From the NCBI GenBank assembly GCA_017473665.1, contig JAFUKK010000109.1, positions 1 to 13,009 of the forward strand: a stretch of DNA of 13,009 nt, written 5' to 3'. Below the pieces are notes generated by a model. That model saw nothing but the letters and a program-made list of their open reading frames with translations, was not told where the DNA came from and did not search any database. The position numbers were made by a program, and so were the translations under genes. Shown here piece after piece: positions 1-6,942 of the stretch. This DNA comes from Lachnospiraceae bacterium (lineage in GTDB: Bacteria > Bacillota > Clostridia > Lachnospirales > Lachnospiraceae). Position 1 is the first letter of the stretch; each line of letters starts with the position of its first letter.

Positions 1-53
1 TGCCGTTCTTTACGCAGTTGCAAAAGGTTCTGTCCAAAAAATTTATTTTCCAT
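1..53 (-). CDS. N-terminus of a putative XRE-family helix-turn-helix regulator (partial, runs off left edge)
   Basis: Reading the minus strand from the ATG at 53-51 gives 17 codons, MENKFFGQNLLQLRKER, before the window ends. A short polar lead followed by a basic LRKER segment is how many XRE/Cro-CI family repressors begin, just before helix 1 and the LTQxELA turn, which would lie outside the window. A TAG stop precedes the ATG in frame, so the protein cannot start further upstream. A promoter and an AGGAGA ribosome binding site (74-69) lie upstream, although the 16-nt gap from GGAG to the ATG is long. The family call rests only on these residues; another DNA-binding protein or a chance frame remains possible. 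Confidence 0.55.
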   Translation of the reverse strand, partial: MENKFFGQNLLQLRKER

Positions 54-87
54 CTATATGTAAAATTATCTCCTGATTTATAATCAA

Positions 88-116
88 AATATAGCATATA
101 GGGTATTTTTTGTCTA
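88..116 (-). promoter_or_regulatory. Predicted sigma-A promoter of the XRE-like gene
   Basis: On the minus strand a -35 box TAGACA (116-111) is followed, after exactly 17 nt, by a -10 box TATATT (93-88) that is preceded by TGC, making an extended -10. Transcription would start near 81 and read through the AGGAGA site to the ATG at 53. The -35 box touches the tandem repeat at 114-149. Confidence 0.6.
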
Positions 117-149
117 TTGAGCAATTGGAAACTATTGAGTATTTGGAAA
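114..149. repeat. Two adjacent 18-bp direct repeats over the -35 region of the XRE-like promoter
   Basis: The units CTATTGAGCAATTGGAAA (114-131) and CTATTGAGTATTTGGAAA (132-149) are directly adjacent and match at 16 of 18 positions. The first overlaps the -35 hexamer by three bases. Placement and phasing suggest a binding site for a regulator, possibly the XRE-like protein itself; that is an inference. A 7-bp inverted pair, TGTCTAT (111-117) and ATAGACA (175-181), flanks the array. Confidence 0.6.
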
Positions 150-315
150 GATTTGTCCAATTTTTCTATTTCTGATAGACAAAAAAACAAAAATACAGTA
201 TGGTATCGGATGTAAAATGCACGGATTGCATCATTAAAAGAAATTGGGGAAAATTACTTTTAAATAACAGGTGCAATAAACACGTTGTATTTTATAGGGG
301 AATTTTTTCTAAGCT

Positions 316-366
316 AAAATACCTTTTCAAAATGCAGGTCGGGGCCTACATCTGAAAAGGTATTTT
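316..366. terminator. Hairpin terminator downstream of the EAL gene, possibly bidirectional
   Basis: The arms AAAATACCTTTTCA (316-329) and TGAAAAGGTATTTT (353-366) are perfectly complementary over 14 bp. Inside them, AGG and CCT around TCGGGG form an inner GC-rich helix. The hairpin begins 30 bp beyond the minus-strand stop at 397. Each arm supplies a run of T at the 3' side of the stem (TATTTT), so it could stop transcription from either direction, although no long separate T tract follows. Confidence 0.75.
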
Positions 367-396
367 GTATTTACAATCATATTTTGTAATAAAGAA

Positions 397-2832
397 TTAT
401 TTATCCATATACGGGGTAATATCCCGCAGGGAGCCATAGTAATATTGATGTTCTTCCTGTTCCCGTAGGAAGAAGGAATGGAGCTCTATCCATATCATGG
501 AACCATCCGGCTTAAAGTATCTTAACAGACATTTACTACCGGACACCTGATTCTTTTGTGCATCCCGGAAAGTATCATATACCCGGGGCCGGTCTTCAGG
601 ATGTATGTTTTCCATGGTATGTTTGTAATCGCGATTTTCCAGGTCATCTATTTGGGTCAGCTGGAAGTACTGTTCATTCACACGAAGAATGGAAAATTCT
701 CCCTGATACATCTCATAAAATGCAGCGGGACCCAAAATATTATTTAGCATGCTATCGGTGAACAGGTTAATATCCAGGAATTCTCTGGTATGTAGCTGTT
801 CCACTTTTTTGGCATAGATACCGCGGGTGCTGATATTATTTTTGTCGCTGAGCAGTACCTCATAGTCCTCTATTGGCATAGGCTTGTAGAAGAAATAGCC
901 CTGTGCATAGCGGCAACCCATCTCCCGCAGATATTTGATTTGATTGTCGGTCTCTACACCTTCTACAATAATGGGCATATTCATCTGGCGGGCCATATTT
1001 ACAATGGATTCCAGAATACCATAGCCTTTATCGGCACTATCTTCTTCGATATCCAGGAATTTCATATCCACCTTTAGAATATCTACGTTTAGATTACGAA
1101 GCATATTCAAGGAGGAATAGCCACTTCCGAAATCGTCCATCAGTACCTGGAAACCGGAACAGTGTAACTGCTCCACAATATCATTGATATGGTCAAACTT
1201 TTTAGCGTAAGCACTTTCCGTAATTTCTATTTCGATTAAATGAGAAGGAATTTGGTACTTTTCAATAAGGTTGTTGAAATACTCCACCACATCCAGAGAG
1301 ATAATATCTATCTGGGATACATTCACAGAAATGGGGAGGGGCTTATTGCCACGATCAATCCAACTGCGTTGCCATTTACATACTTCTTCCCAGATATAGC
1401 AATCCAGGGAGGAAATAAATCCGTTTTTCTCCAAAACAGGAATAAACACGCCGGGAGAAACTAATCCTTTGGTGCGATGTTTCCAGCGTACCAGAGATTC
1501 TGCGCCTACAATACGTCCGGTGGACATATGACATTTAGGTTGAGCGAAGAAAGTAAATTCATGCTCAGCCAGGCCACGCTGGATATCGGAAAGAAGGAAC
1601 AGCTCGTCCTCCATTTCCTGTACCATATTACTTTCATATTTATTTATACGGGTATAATAACTACCACGTATCTTGGTTAATGCGATAGTTGCACGGTCAT
1701 ACATCAAGGAGGCGGAAGTATTTCGGTCATCAATGATATAGTATCCGCACAGAGGGAAAAAACCTACCTCGTGTCCATGGGAAACCACATAATCCTGAAT
1801 GCTGTCCATCAGCTCTTTGATAATGTCCATATCATAAGGTACTACAGCAGCAAAGTTGTCGCCACTCATGTAGCCTACCAGACAGGGATAATTCTTTTCC
1901 ATACGGGACAAATGGGCAGCTATGGATTTTAGGTATTCATCACCCTCATCCCATCCGTACCAATCATTAAACAGTTTAAAGTGCTCGATATCCAAAGCCA
2001 GCATGCACAATGGTCCGTCACCATAGTCCCGGATAAATTTGTCTGCCTTGTCCAGGAATGCATCGGTATAGAGCAGGCCGGTAAGTCTGTTTTTCTCTTC
2101 CCGTTGTCTGGGCTTAATACTAAGCTCCTTTTCCCGCTGGGTATGTATATCTACCAGAAAACATAACGCTTTCAGACTGCCGGCGGAATGTTGCCTGTTG
2201 GGAACAATAATATGTCTGGTCCAAGCCCAGCTGCCGTCGGTTTTCTTTAGTCGGAAGAGGCCGTCGATAATCTGGCCGTCCGTGCATGCGCGCAGTTTTG
2301 CTTCCAGGGAAATGGGATTCCAGAATTCAAAATGTGCCAACAAATCTTCCGGGTGTACCATGCTGATTTCCAAACGGTCAATCAGTGTGGAGAGACAGCC
2401 CTTTTGACGTAAAATATTGTAATTATTGGTGGTATGGTATAGAGATTGATATGTATCCGTGGACAAATCAAACTCAAACAAATCATCATAAGTAGGAAGA
2501 TTTGTCAGATTAAAAAACAGATTCTGATTATCCGGAGAAGGCTTTTGACACATCACCAAATAACAATCACCCTTGGAAGGCCACTGTACCTTACAAGTAT
2601 TGATTGTAAGCCATTGCTTGATCATCTTATTAAAATAAACAACCCGGTCCTCTGTACTGGTCAGAGGACAGTGAGGACAGGGCTTATCCTCGCCACAAAA
2701 TGATTTGTAGCAGTAGTCCTGCAGTTTTAAATCAGGAAATGCACTCTTTAATGCGTCATTAAAGTATACAATCTGATAATTCTCATCAATCACATAGGTT
2801 CTGGTTTGGTCTTGATAATCTCTGATGTTCAT
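397..2832 (-). CDS. PAS-PAS-GGDEF(degenerate)-EAL-PAS cyclic-di-GMP phosphodiesterase
   Basis: An 811-residue cytoplasmic sensor protein with no signal peptide or membrane segment. An N-terminal PAS-like region (about 1-100) contains a cysteine cluster at 41, 46, 52 and 55; a second PAS (about 110-235) is followed by a GGDEF fold (about 250-400) whose signature is SGDNF at 323-327, so cyclase activity is unlikely. The EAL domain (about 412-660) retains the family's catalytic residues: E445 of ESL, N504, E539, D566-D567 in DDFGSGYSS, K587, E624 and Q644. It should therefore hydrolyse c-di-GMP to pGpG. A third PAS (about 695-808) follows EAL, which is less usual. In related proteins degenerate GGDEF domains can bind GTP and activate EAL; that role here is inferred. 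The start ATG follows GAGAGGG by four bases. Signal and target process are unknown. Confidence 0.9.
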   Translation of the reverse strand: MNIRDYQDQTRTYVIDENYQIVYFNDALKSAFPDLKLQDYCYKSFCGEDKPCPHCPLTSTEDRVVYFNKMIKQWLTINTCKVQWPSKGDCYLVMCQKPSPDNQNLFFNLTNLPTYDDLFEFDLSTDTYQSLYHTTNNYNILRQKGCLSTLIDRLEISMVHPEDLLAHFEFWNPISLEAKLRACTDGQIIDGLFRLKKTDGSWAWTRHIIVPNRQHSAGSLKALCFLVDIHTQREKELSIKPRQREEKNRLTGLLYTDAFLDKADKFIRDYGDGPLCMLALDIEHFKLFNDWYGWDEGDEYLKSIAAHLSRMEKNYPCLVGYMSGDNFAAVVPYDMDIIKELMDSIQDYVVSHGHEVGFFPLCGYYIIDDRNTSASLMYDRATIALTKIRGSYYTRINKYESNMVQEMEDELFLLSDIQRGLAEHEFTFFAQPKCHMSTGRIVGAESLVRWKHRTKGLVSPGVFIPVLEKNGFISSLDCYIWEEVCKWQRSWIDRGNKPLPISVNVSQIDIISLDVVEYFNNLIEKYQIPSHLIEIEITESAYAKKFDHINDIVEQLHCSGFQVLMDDFGSGYSSLNMLRNLNVDILKVDMKFLDIEEDSADKGYGILESIVNMARQMNMPIIVEGVETDNQIKYLREMGCRYAQGYFFYKPMPIEDYEVLLSDKNNISTRGIYAKKVEQLHTREFLDINLFTDSMLNNILGPAAFYEMYQGEFSILRVNEQYFQLTQIDDLENRDYKHTMENIHPEDRPRVYDTFRDAQKNQVSGSKCLLRYFKPDGSMIWIELHSFFLREQEEHQYYYGSLRDITPYMDK

Positions 2833-2875
2833 AGGTCCCTCTCATAAGTAATAGTATCCAAACTCCCACAAAATA

Positions 2876-2904
2876 ATATTATCATTGAACCGCGCTATTG
2901 TCAA
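2876..2904 (-). promoter_or_regulatory. Near-consensus sigma-A promoter for the EAL gene
   Basis: On the minus strand TTGACA (2904-2899) and TAATAT (2881-2876) are separated by exactly 17 nt, almost the full consensus. Transcription would start near 2869, leaving a leader of about 37 nt before the ATG at 2832. A short inverted pair TATTGT-CAA-ACAATA (2896-2910) overlaps the -35 box and could be an operator. Confidence 0.75.
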
Positions 2905-2951
2905 ACAATATTGGTGTTTTTGCAAAAACTTTCTGATTTAATAGAACATTC

Positions 2952-2968
2952 TGTAAAATAATTTTACA
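2952..2968. promoter_or_regulatory. Perfect 17-bp palindrome, candidate operator
   Basis: TGTAAAATAATTTTACA consists of two 8-bp complementary arms around a single central base. It lies roughly 83-99 bp upstream of the predicted start of the EAL transcript and over 200 bp upstream of that of leuA. The symmetry fits a dimeric repressor or activator site. I cannot assign it to a known regulator, and in AT-rich DNA chance palindromes do occur. Confidence 0.4.
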
Positions 2969-3031
2969 CAGATAAAATAAAAAAAATTATTCAAATTATG
3001 ATTTATTTATGTATTAAAATAAGCAAATAAT

Positions 3032-3107
3032 AGAACAAAGAAAATCAAGTAAAAACGCTATATTCCAACGTTTTTAATAAAAAGAACAAAAAAATCCGTC
3101 AAAAACG
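3032..3107. repeat. Direct repeat of about 25 bp upstream of leuA, candidate AraC-type operator
   Basis: Copy 1 (3032-3057) and copy 2 (3083-3107) share AGAACAAA, then AAAATC, then AAAAACG, with four unlike bases before the last block and one extra base in copy 1: 21 of 25 aligned positions agree. The copies are 50-51 bp apart, close to five helical turns. A reverse-oriented CGTTTTTA (3069-3076) forms an 8-bp inverted repeat with TAAAAACG of copy 1 (3050-3057), and a shorter CGTTTTA (3159-3165) sits in the leuA promoter spacer. AraC-family proteins often bind direct half-sites upstream of -35, so the DNA-binding domain fused to LeuA is a candidate ligand; this is inference. Confidence 0.45.
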
Positions 3108-3147
3108 AAATAATAAATTGAATCAATCTATATGTTAAAAATAATAC

Positions 3148-3176
3148 TTGATAGGTGCCGTTTTATATGATAGTAT
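3148..3176 (+). promoter_or_regulatory. Predicted sigma-A promoter of leuA
   Basis: TTGATA (3148-3153) and TAGTAT (3171-3176) are separated by 17 nt, each matching consensus at five and four of six positions respectively. Transcription would begin near 3183, giving a short leader that carries only the GGAG ribosome binding site at 3198-3201. Confidence 0.65.
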
Positions 3177-3210
3177 GGTCTCACAAAAGATACATATGGA
3201 GTGATTGACT

Positions 3211-5217
3211 ATGGCAAAAGTAAATGTAAATGAAAAATACGGTAAGACATATTTCATGCCTCCCCAGGTGACCTATGACTGGGTGAAAAAGGATACTATC
3301 GAAAAGCCCCCCATTTGGTGTAGTGTGGACCTTCGTGATGGTAACCAGGCATTGATTGAGCCCATGAGTCTGGAACAAAACTTGGAGTTTTTTAAGCTTC
3401 TGGTGGATATCGGATTCAAGGAGATTGAGGTGGGATTTCCTGCTTCCTCAGATACAGAGTATAATTTTATCCGTACACTAATAGACAAGAATATGATTCC
3501 TGAGGATGTGACTATCCAGGTACTGACTCAGGCCAGAGAACATATTATTAAGAAGACCTTTGATGCAATTAAGGGGGCACCCCATGCAGTAGTACATTTG
3601 TATAATTCGACTTCCGTAGAGCAGCGTGAGCAGGTGTTCAAGAAGGACAAGGAGCAGATTAAGCAGATCGCTATTGACGGCGCAAAGATGCTGAAAAAGC
3701 TGGCAGAGGAAACAGAGGGTAATTTCACCTTTGAATACAGCCCCGAAAGCTTTTCCCAGACAGAGGTGGATTATGCATTAGAGGTATGTAATGCAGTGTT
3801 GGATGTATGGCAGCCTACCCCTGACCACAAAGTCATCATCAATCTGCCTACCACCGTGCAAGTGGCAATGCCCCATGTATTTGCCTGCCAGGTAGAATAT
3901 ATGCATAAGCATTTGAAATATCGTGACAGTGTGCTGATTAGTGTACATCCTCACAATGACAGAGGTTGTGGTGTCAGCGATGCAGAGTTTGGTGTACTGG
4001 CAGGTGCTGACCGCGTGGAGGGTACTCTTTTTGGTAACGGAGAGAGAACCGGTAATGTGGATTTGGTGACGGTAGCCATGAATATGGCCTGTCATGGTGT
4101 AGACAGTGGATTGGATTTCTCCCAGATTTTGAAGATTAAGGAAGTATATGAGCGTTTTACCGGTATGCGTGTACATGAGCGTACGCCCTATGCGGGTGAG
4201 CTGGTATTTACTGCCTTTTCCGGTTCCCATCAGGATGCTATCAGCAAGGGTATGAACTGGTTGAAGGATGGTAAGAGCGGTAAGAGATGGGATGTACCTT
4301 ATCTGCCCATTGACCCTGCAGATGTGGGCCGTGAGTACGAATCCGATGTGATCCGTATTAATAGTGTATCCGGTAAGGGTGGCGTAGCCTTTGTACTCAA
4401 GCAGCAGTTTGGTTTCTCCATGCCTGCATCCATGATGGAAGAGGTAGGTTACCTGGTGAAGGGTGTATCTGACAGAAGACATCAGGAGCTGTTGCCCAAG
4501 GAGATTTTTGCTATTTTCGAGGAAAATTATATTCATCCCAGAAGCATATTCAGTATTCCGGAGTGCCACTTTAAACAAGAGAAGGGTATTCAAGCAGAGA
4601 CTACGATTGAATTGGGCGGTGAAAAGAGAGTCATTCGTACTGCAGGAAATGGTCGTCTGGATGCGGTAAGCAACGCTATCAAGACCTTCTTTGGCATTAC
4701 TTATGAGCTATCCGTATACGAGGAGCATGCGATTTCCAAGGGATCCACATCCAAGGCGGCTTCCTATGTGGGCATCATGCATGACGGCAAGATGTATTGG
4801 GGCGTAGGTGTGGATGAGGATATTATCCGAAGCTCCATTGAGGCATTGGTATCTGCAGCTAACAAATTGGCAGCAGAGCAACATATTACTGAGGGCCGCG
4901 AAGAGCGTATTATTGAAATCATCAGTTACATCCAGAAAAATTATATTGATGTGACTTTAGAGGATTTGTCCGATGAGTTTCATTTGTCAAAGCCTTATTT
5001 GTCCAAGTACATCAAGGAGCGTTCCGGTCTGACCTTCCAGGAGGTAGTAAAGGAAGAGCGCATGAAAAAGGCCCGCACCATGTTAAAGGAATCCGGCAAG
5101 ACCGTGGAAACCATTGCCGCAGATGTAGGATATGAGAATGTAGAACATTTCAACCGTCTCTTCAAAAAGTCCTACGGCATGACCCCCGTACAATACAGAA
5201 AACAGCAAACCCGCTAA
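3211..5217 (+). CDS. leuA: 2-isopropylmalate synthase fused to a C-terminal AraC-type DNA-binding domain
   Basis: Residues 1 to about 556 form a long-type LeuA, which condenses acetyl-CoA with 2-oxoisovalerate in the first committed step of leucine synthesis. Visible marks are the DRE-TIM barrel entry DLRDGNQ (40-46), the metal-binding H246-x-H248 in VHPHNDRG, and GTLFGNGERTGN (271-282). The stretch from about 440 to 555 corresponds to the LeuA dimer/regulatory domain that binds leucine for feedback inhibition. The family normally ends here. Instead the frame continues through a short linker into about 105 residues of AraC/XylS type: a first helix-turn-helix at about 581-606 and a second at 630-664 containing VGYENVEHFNRLFKKSYG and MTPVQYR. 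The ATG at 3211 lies nine bases after GGAG; the in-frame TTG at 3205 is only three bases from it and less likely. The protein is probably a bifunctional enzyme and leucine-responsive regulator; enzyme identity is secure, regulatory action is inferred. Confidence 0.93.
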   Translation: MAKVNVNEKYGKTYFMPPQVTYDWVKKDTIEKPPIWCSVDLRDGNQALIEPMSLEQNLEFFKLLVDIGFKEIEVGFPASSDTEYNFIRTLIDKNMIPEDVTIQVLTQAREHIIKKTFDAIKGAPHAVVHLYNSTSVEQREQVFKKDKEQIKQIAIDGAKMLKKLAEETEGNFTFEYSPESFSQTEVDYALEVCNAVLDVWQPTPDHKVIINLPTTVQVAMPHVFACQVEYMHKHLKYRDSVLISVHPHNDRGCGVSDAEFGVLAGADRVEGTLFGNGERTGNVDLVTVAMNMACHGVDSGLDFSQILKIKEVYERFTGMRVHERTPYAGELVFTAFSGSHQDAISKGMNWLKDGKSGKRWDVPYLPIDPADVGREYESDVIRINSVSGKGGVAFVLKQQFGFSMPASMMEEVGYLVKGVSDRRHQELLPKEIFAIFEENYIHPRSIFSIPECHFKQEKGIQAETTIELGGEKRVIRTAGNGRLDAVSNAIKTFFGITYELSVYEEHAISKGSTSKAASYVGIMHDGKMYWGVGVDEDIIRSSIEALVSAANKLAAEQHITEGREERIIEIISYIQKNYIDVTLEDLSDEFHLSKPYLSKYIKERSGLTFQEVVKEERMKKARTMLKESGKTVETIAADVGYENVEHFNRLFKKSYGMTPVQYRKQQTR

Positions 5218-5223
5218 GGGATC

Positions 5224-5251
5224 TAAATGGAAGGCTACGGCCTTCCATTTA
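5224..5251 (+). terminator. leuA terminator with UACG tetraloop
   Basis: A 12-bp perfect stem (5224-5235 with 5240-5251) closes on the loop TACG between C and G, the very stable C(UNCG)G tetraloop. It starts seven bases after the leuA stop. The T run is modest (CATTTAATT), but position and stability support termination, making leuA monocistronic. Confidence 0.8.
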
Positions 5252-5275
5252 ATTGTGGAAAAAATGTGAAACCAC

Positions 5276-5304
5276 TTCACTTTTTATACAAAATACTGTA
5301 AAAT
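5276..5304 (+). promoter_or_regulatory. Predicted promoter of the peptidyl-prolyl isomerase gene
   Basis: TTCACT (5276-5281) lies 17 nt before TAAAAT (5299-5304). The -10 is good and the -35 is a four-of-six match. It sits between the leuA terminator and the start codon at 5335, where a promoter is expected. Confidence 0.5.
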
Positions 5305-5334
5305 AGCCTAAGAATTGATGGAAGGAGCTTTGCC

Positions 5335-6894
5335 ATGGCTAAGAATGACAAAATAAAGGATCAGGCATCCGAAAATAAAGTTGTTACCAAATATGATAGA
5401 AAGGTACAGCGTCGTGCGGAAGAAGAGAAAAAGGCAAAGAGAGAGCAGCTGCGTAATACCGTGTTAGGTGTGTTGGCAGTAGTGGTTGTATTTGCATTTT
5501 TTATTTCCTTCCCCATCCGTAACTGGATGGCTTTGAACGGCACTTATGTAGAGATTGCCGGAGAGGGCGTTAACAAGGTGGAATTTGATTATCAGTTTAA
5601 TATGATCAAAAATAATTATTTCACCCAGAACAGTTATATGCTCAGTTATTTCGGTATGGATACGGAGGGAGATTTATCTACCCAAATGTATTCTGAAGAT
5701 TTAAGCTGGAAGGATTTTTTTGAGAAGATGACTGTGCAGACCATAGCACAGAATAAGCTGCTGATTAAGGAAGCCAACGAAAAAGGCTTTGAATATGATG
5801 TAACCGAGGATTATAATGAGTATCTGCAAATGATTAAGGATAGTGCGGTAGCTCAGGAGATTACCGAGGAAGAGTATATGATTGCTGCTTTTGGTGAGTA
5901 TGCTACCATTGACAGATTAGAGTCTGCTATCAAGGAAGCATTATATGCCAATGCATATTATCAGCAGGTAGGAGAGGATGTTTATCCTGCTGAGGCAGAT
6001 GTGAATGCTTATTATGAAGAGCATAAGAATAACTATGATTCTGTAGATTATCGTATTGTAAAGATAGAGGCAGACCTGCCCACTGAGCCCACTGAGTTGG
6101 CTGATCCTGTGGATGAGACCAAGGCTACTGATGAGTCTGCTACAGCAGATGGTACTACTGAGGAACCGGCGTACACACCTTCCGAGGCAGAGGTAGCAAA
6201 GGCAATGGCGGATGCAAAGGCAAAGGCAGAGGAAGCACTGAAAACTATTTCCACTGAGGGTATCCTGAGCGAGAATGTATTGCGTAATTCCGCTGTTTCT
6301 GTGCTGAGAAGCTGGTTATTTGATGAGGAAAGAAAAGCAGGGGAAACTACCATTATCGAAGATGAGGAAATGCATACCTATTATGTATTAGAGTTCCTAA
6401 AGCGTTATCGTGACGAAACACCTTCTGCAGATTTGAGACTGATTATTACCGATCAGGGTAACGGACAGGCCATTTTGGATGAGTGGAAAGCAGGAGAGGC
6501 TACAGAGGAGAGCTTTATCAAGCTGGTAGAGACCTACAGTATTGATACTGCTACAGAGGAAGGATTTTACGAGGGCGTATTACCTTTAAGTGTCGCAGAT
6601 GATTTGGATACCTGGGTAAGCAGCAATAATACCAAGGGTGACACCGTGGTAATTGATATCGATGATACTACCCAGTATGTAATGTACTATATCGGTGAGA
6701 ATAAGCCTAATTGGCAGTTGACCATTGAAAGCTCCTTATTGGCGGACAATGTGGAAGAGTATTTGACCAATCTCATTGCCGATGTGGAGATTAAGGACAA
6801 GGGCAATTTGAATTATATTAAGGTGGAGGCTTCTGTAGCTGCAGAGGCAGAGGTTTCTGAGGAAGGTACTGTAGAAGCAACACCTGCAGAATAA
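5335..6894 (+). CDS. Membrane-anchored PrsA/SurA-like peptidyl-prolyl cis-trans isomerase
   Basis: A 519-residue protein with a charged cytoplasmic head (1-40, very Lys/Arg/Glu rich), one membrane segment (about 43-63) and a large extracytoplasmic part, with no lipobox cysteine. Residues about 75-215 resemble the helical SurA N-terminal chaperone domain, including TVQTIAQNKLLIKEANEKG. A parvulin-like region then starts at VDYRIVKIEADLP (about 238), is interrupted by an acidic Pro/Thr-rich stretch (about 248-282), and resumes with a helical EVAKAMADAKAKAEEAL segment. A second parvulin-like region spans about 365-457, ending in a TQYVMYYIGE strand. Its hallmark GG turn is changed to EGFYEG, so isomerase activity may be weak and a holdase role is possible. 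The tail is Ala/Glu rich. The ATG follows GAAGGAG (5321-5327) by seven bases. It likely assists folding of exported proteins; the subfamily is uncertain. Confidence 0.75.
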   Translation: MAKNDKIKDQASENKVVTKYDRKVQRRAEEEKKAKREQLRNTVLGVLAVVVVFAFFISFPIRNWMALNGTYVEIAGEGVNKVEFDYQFNMIKNNYFTQNSYMLSYFGMDTEGDLSTQMYSEDLSWKDFFEKMTVQTIAQNKLLIKEANEKGFEYDVTEDYNEYLQMIKDSAVAQEITEEEYMIAAFGEYATIDRLESAIKEALYANAYYQQVGEDVYPAEADVNAYYEEHKNNYDSVDYRIVKIEADLPTEPTELADPVDETKATDESATADGTTEEPAYTPSEAEVAKAMADAKAKAEEALKTISTEGILSENVLRNSAVSVLRSWLFDEERKAGETTIIEDEEMHTYYVLEFLKRYRDETPSADLRLIITDQGNGQAILDEWKAGEATEESFIKLVETYSIDTATEEGFYEGVLPLSVADDLDTWVSSNNTKGDTVVIDIDDTTQYVMYYIGENKPNWQLTIESSLLADNVEEYLTNLIADVEIKDKGNLNYIKVEASVAAEAEVSEEGTVEATPAE

Positions 6895-6912
6895 CGGATT
6901 AGATGAGTAAGG

Positions 6913-6942
6913 ACAGGGAGGATGCAAATCTTCCCTGTTTTT
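6913..6942 (+). terminator. Terminator with GCAA tetraloop between the isomerase and MATE genes
   Basis: ACAGGGAGGAT (6913-6923) pairs with ATCTTCCCTGT (6928-6938) over 11 bp with one G-U pair, closing on GCAA, a GNRA tetraloop. A run of five T (6938-6942) follows. This is a textbook intrinsic terminator 18 bp after the isomerase stop. It lies only 14 bp before the MATE start codon, so the MATE gene probably depends on read-through or on a promoter I cannot recognise. Confidence 0.9.

Larger units (their letters stand above)
54..396. other. Intergenic region between the XRE-like gene start and the EAL gene end
   Basis: This 343-bp AT-rich stretch holds the XRE-like promoter and tandem repeat on its left and the terminator of the EAL gene on its right (316-366). 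Between about 182 and 315 I see no convincing open frame, RNA gene or strong hairpin. A small ATGCA/TGCAT pair near 217-231 is too weak to call. Confidence 0.6.
2833..3210. other. AT-rich divergent regulatory region between the EAL gene and leuA
   Basis: This 378-bp stretch has no credible gene. It contains the two divergent promoters, a 17-bp palindrome (2952-2968), a direct repeat of about 25 bp (3032-3107) and an 8-bp inverted repeat (3050-3076). The predicted leuA leader is only about 28 nt, so there is no room for a T-box or a leader-peptide attenuator downstream of the predicted start of transcription. Confidence 0.7.

Noticed and set aside
209..232. Small hairpin ATGCA/TGCAT as a regulatory RNA element
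   Set aside because: Only five base pairs, AT-rich and without a T tract; no promoter or conserved RNA structure recognised.
3177..3210. Leucine T-box or leader-peptide attenuator before leuA
   Set aside because: The predicted leader is about 28 nt and holds no hairpins or leucine-codon run; no T-box sequence was seen in the upstream AT-rich DNA.
3778..4593. Long open frame of 271 codons on the minus strand
   Set aside because: It lies wholly antisense to the conserved LeuA coding sequence, has no ribosome binding site of note and no recognisable motifs; the translation is a shadow of leuA codon use.
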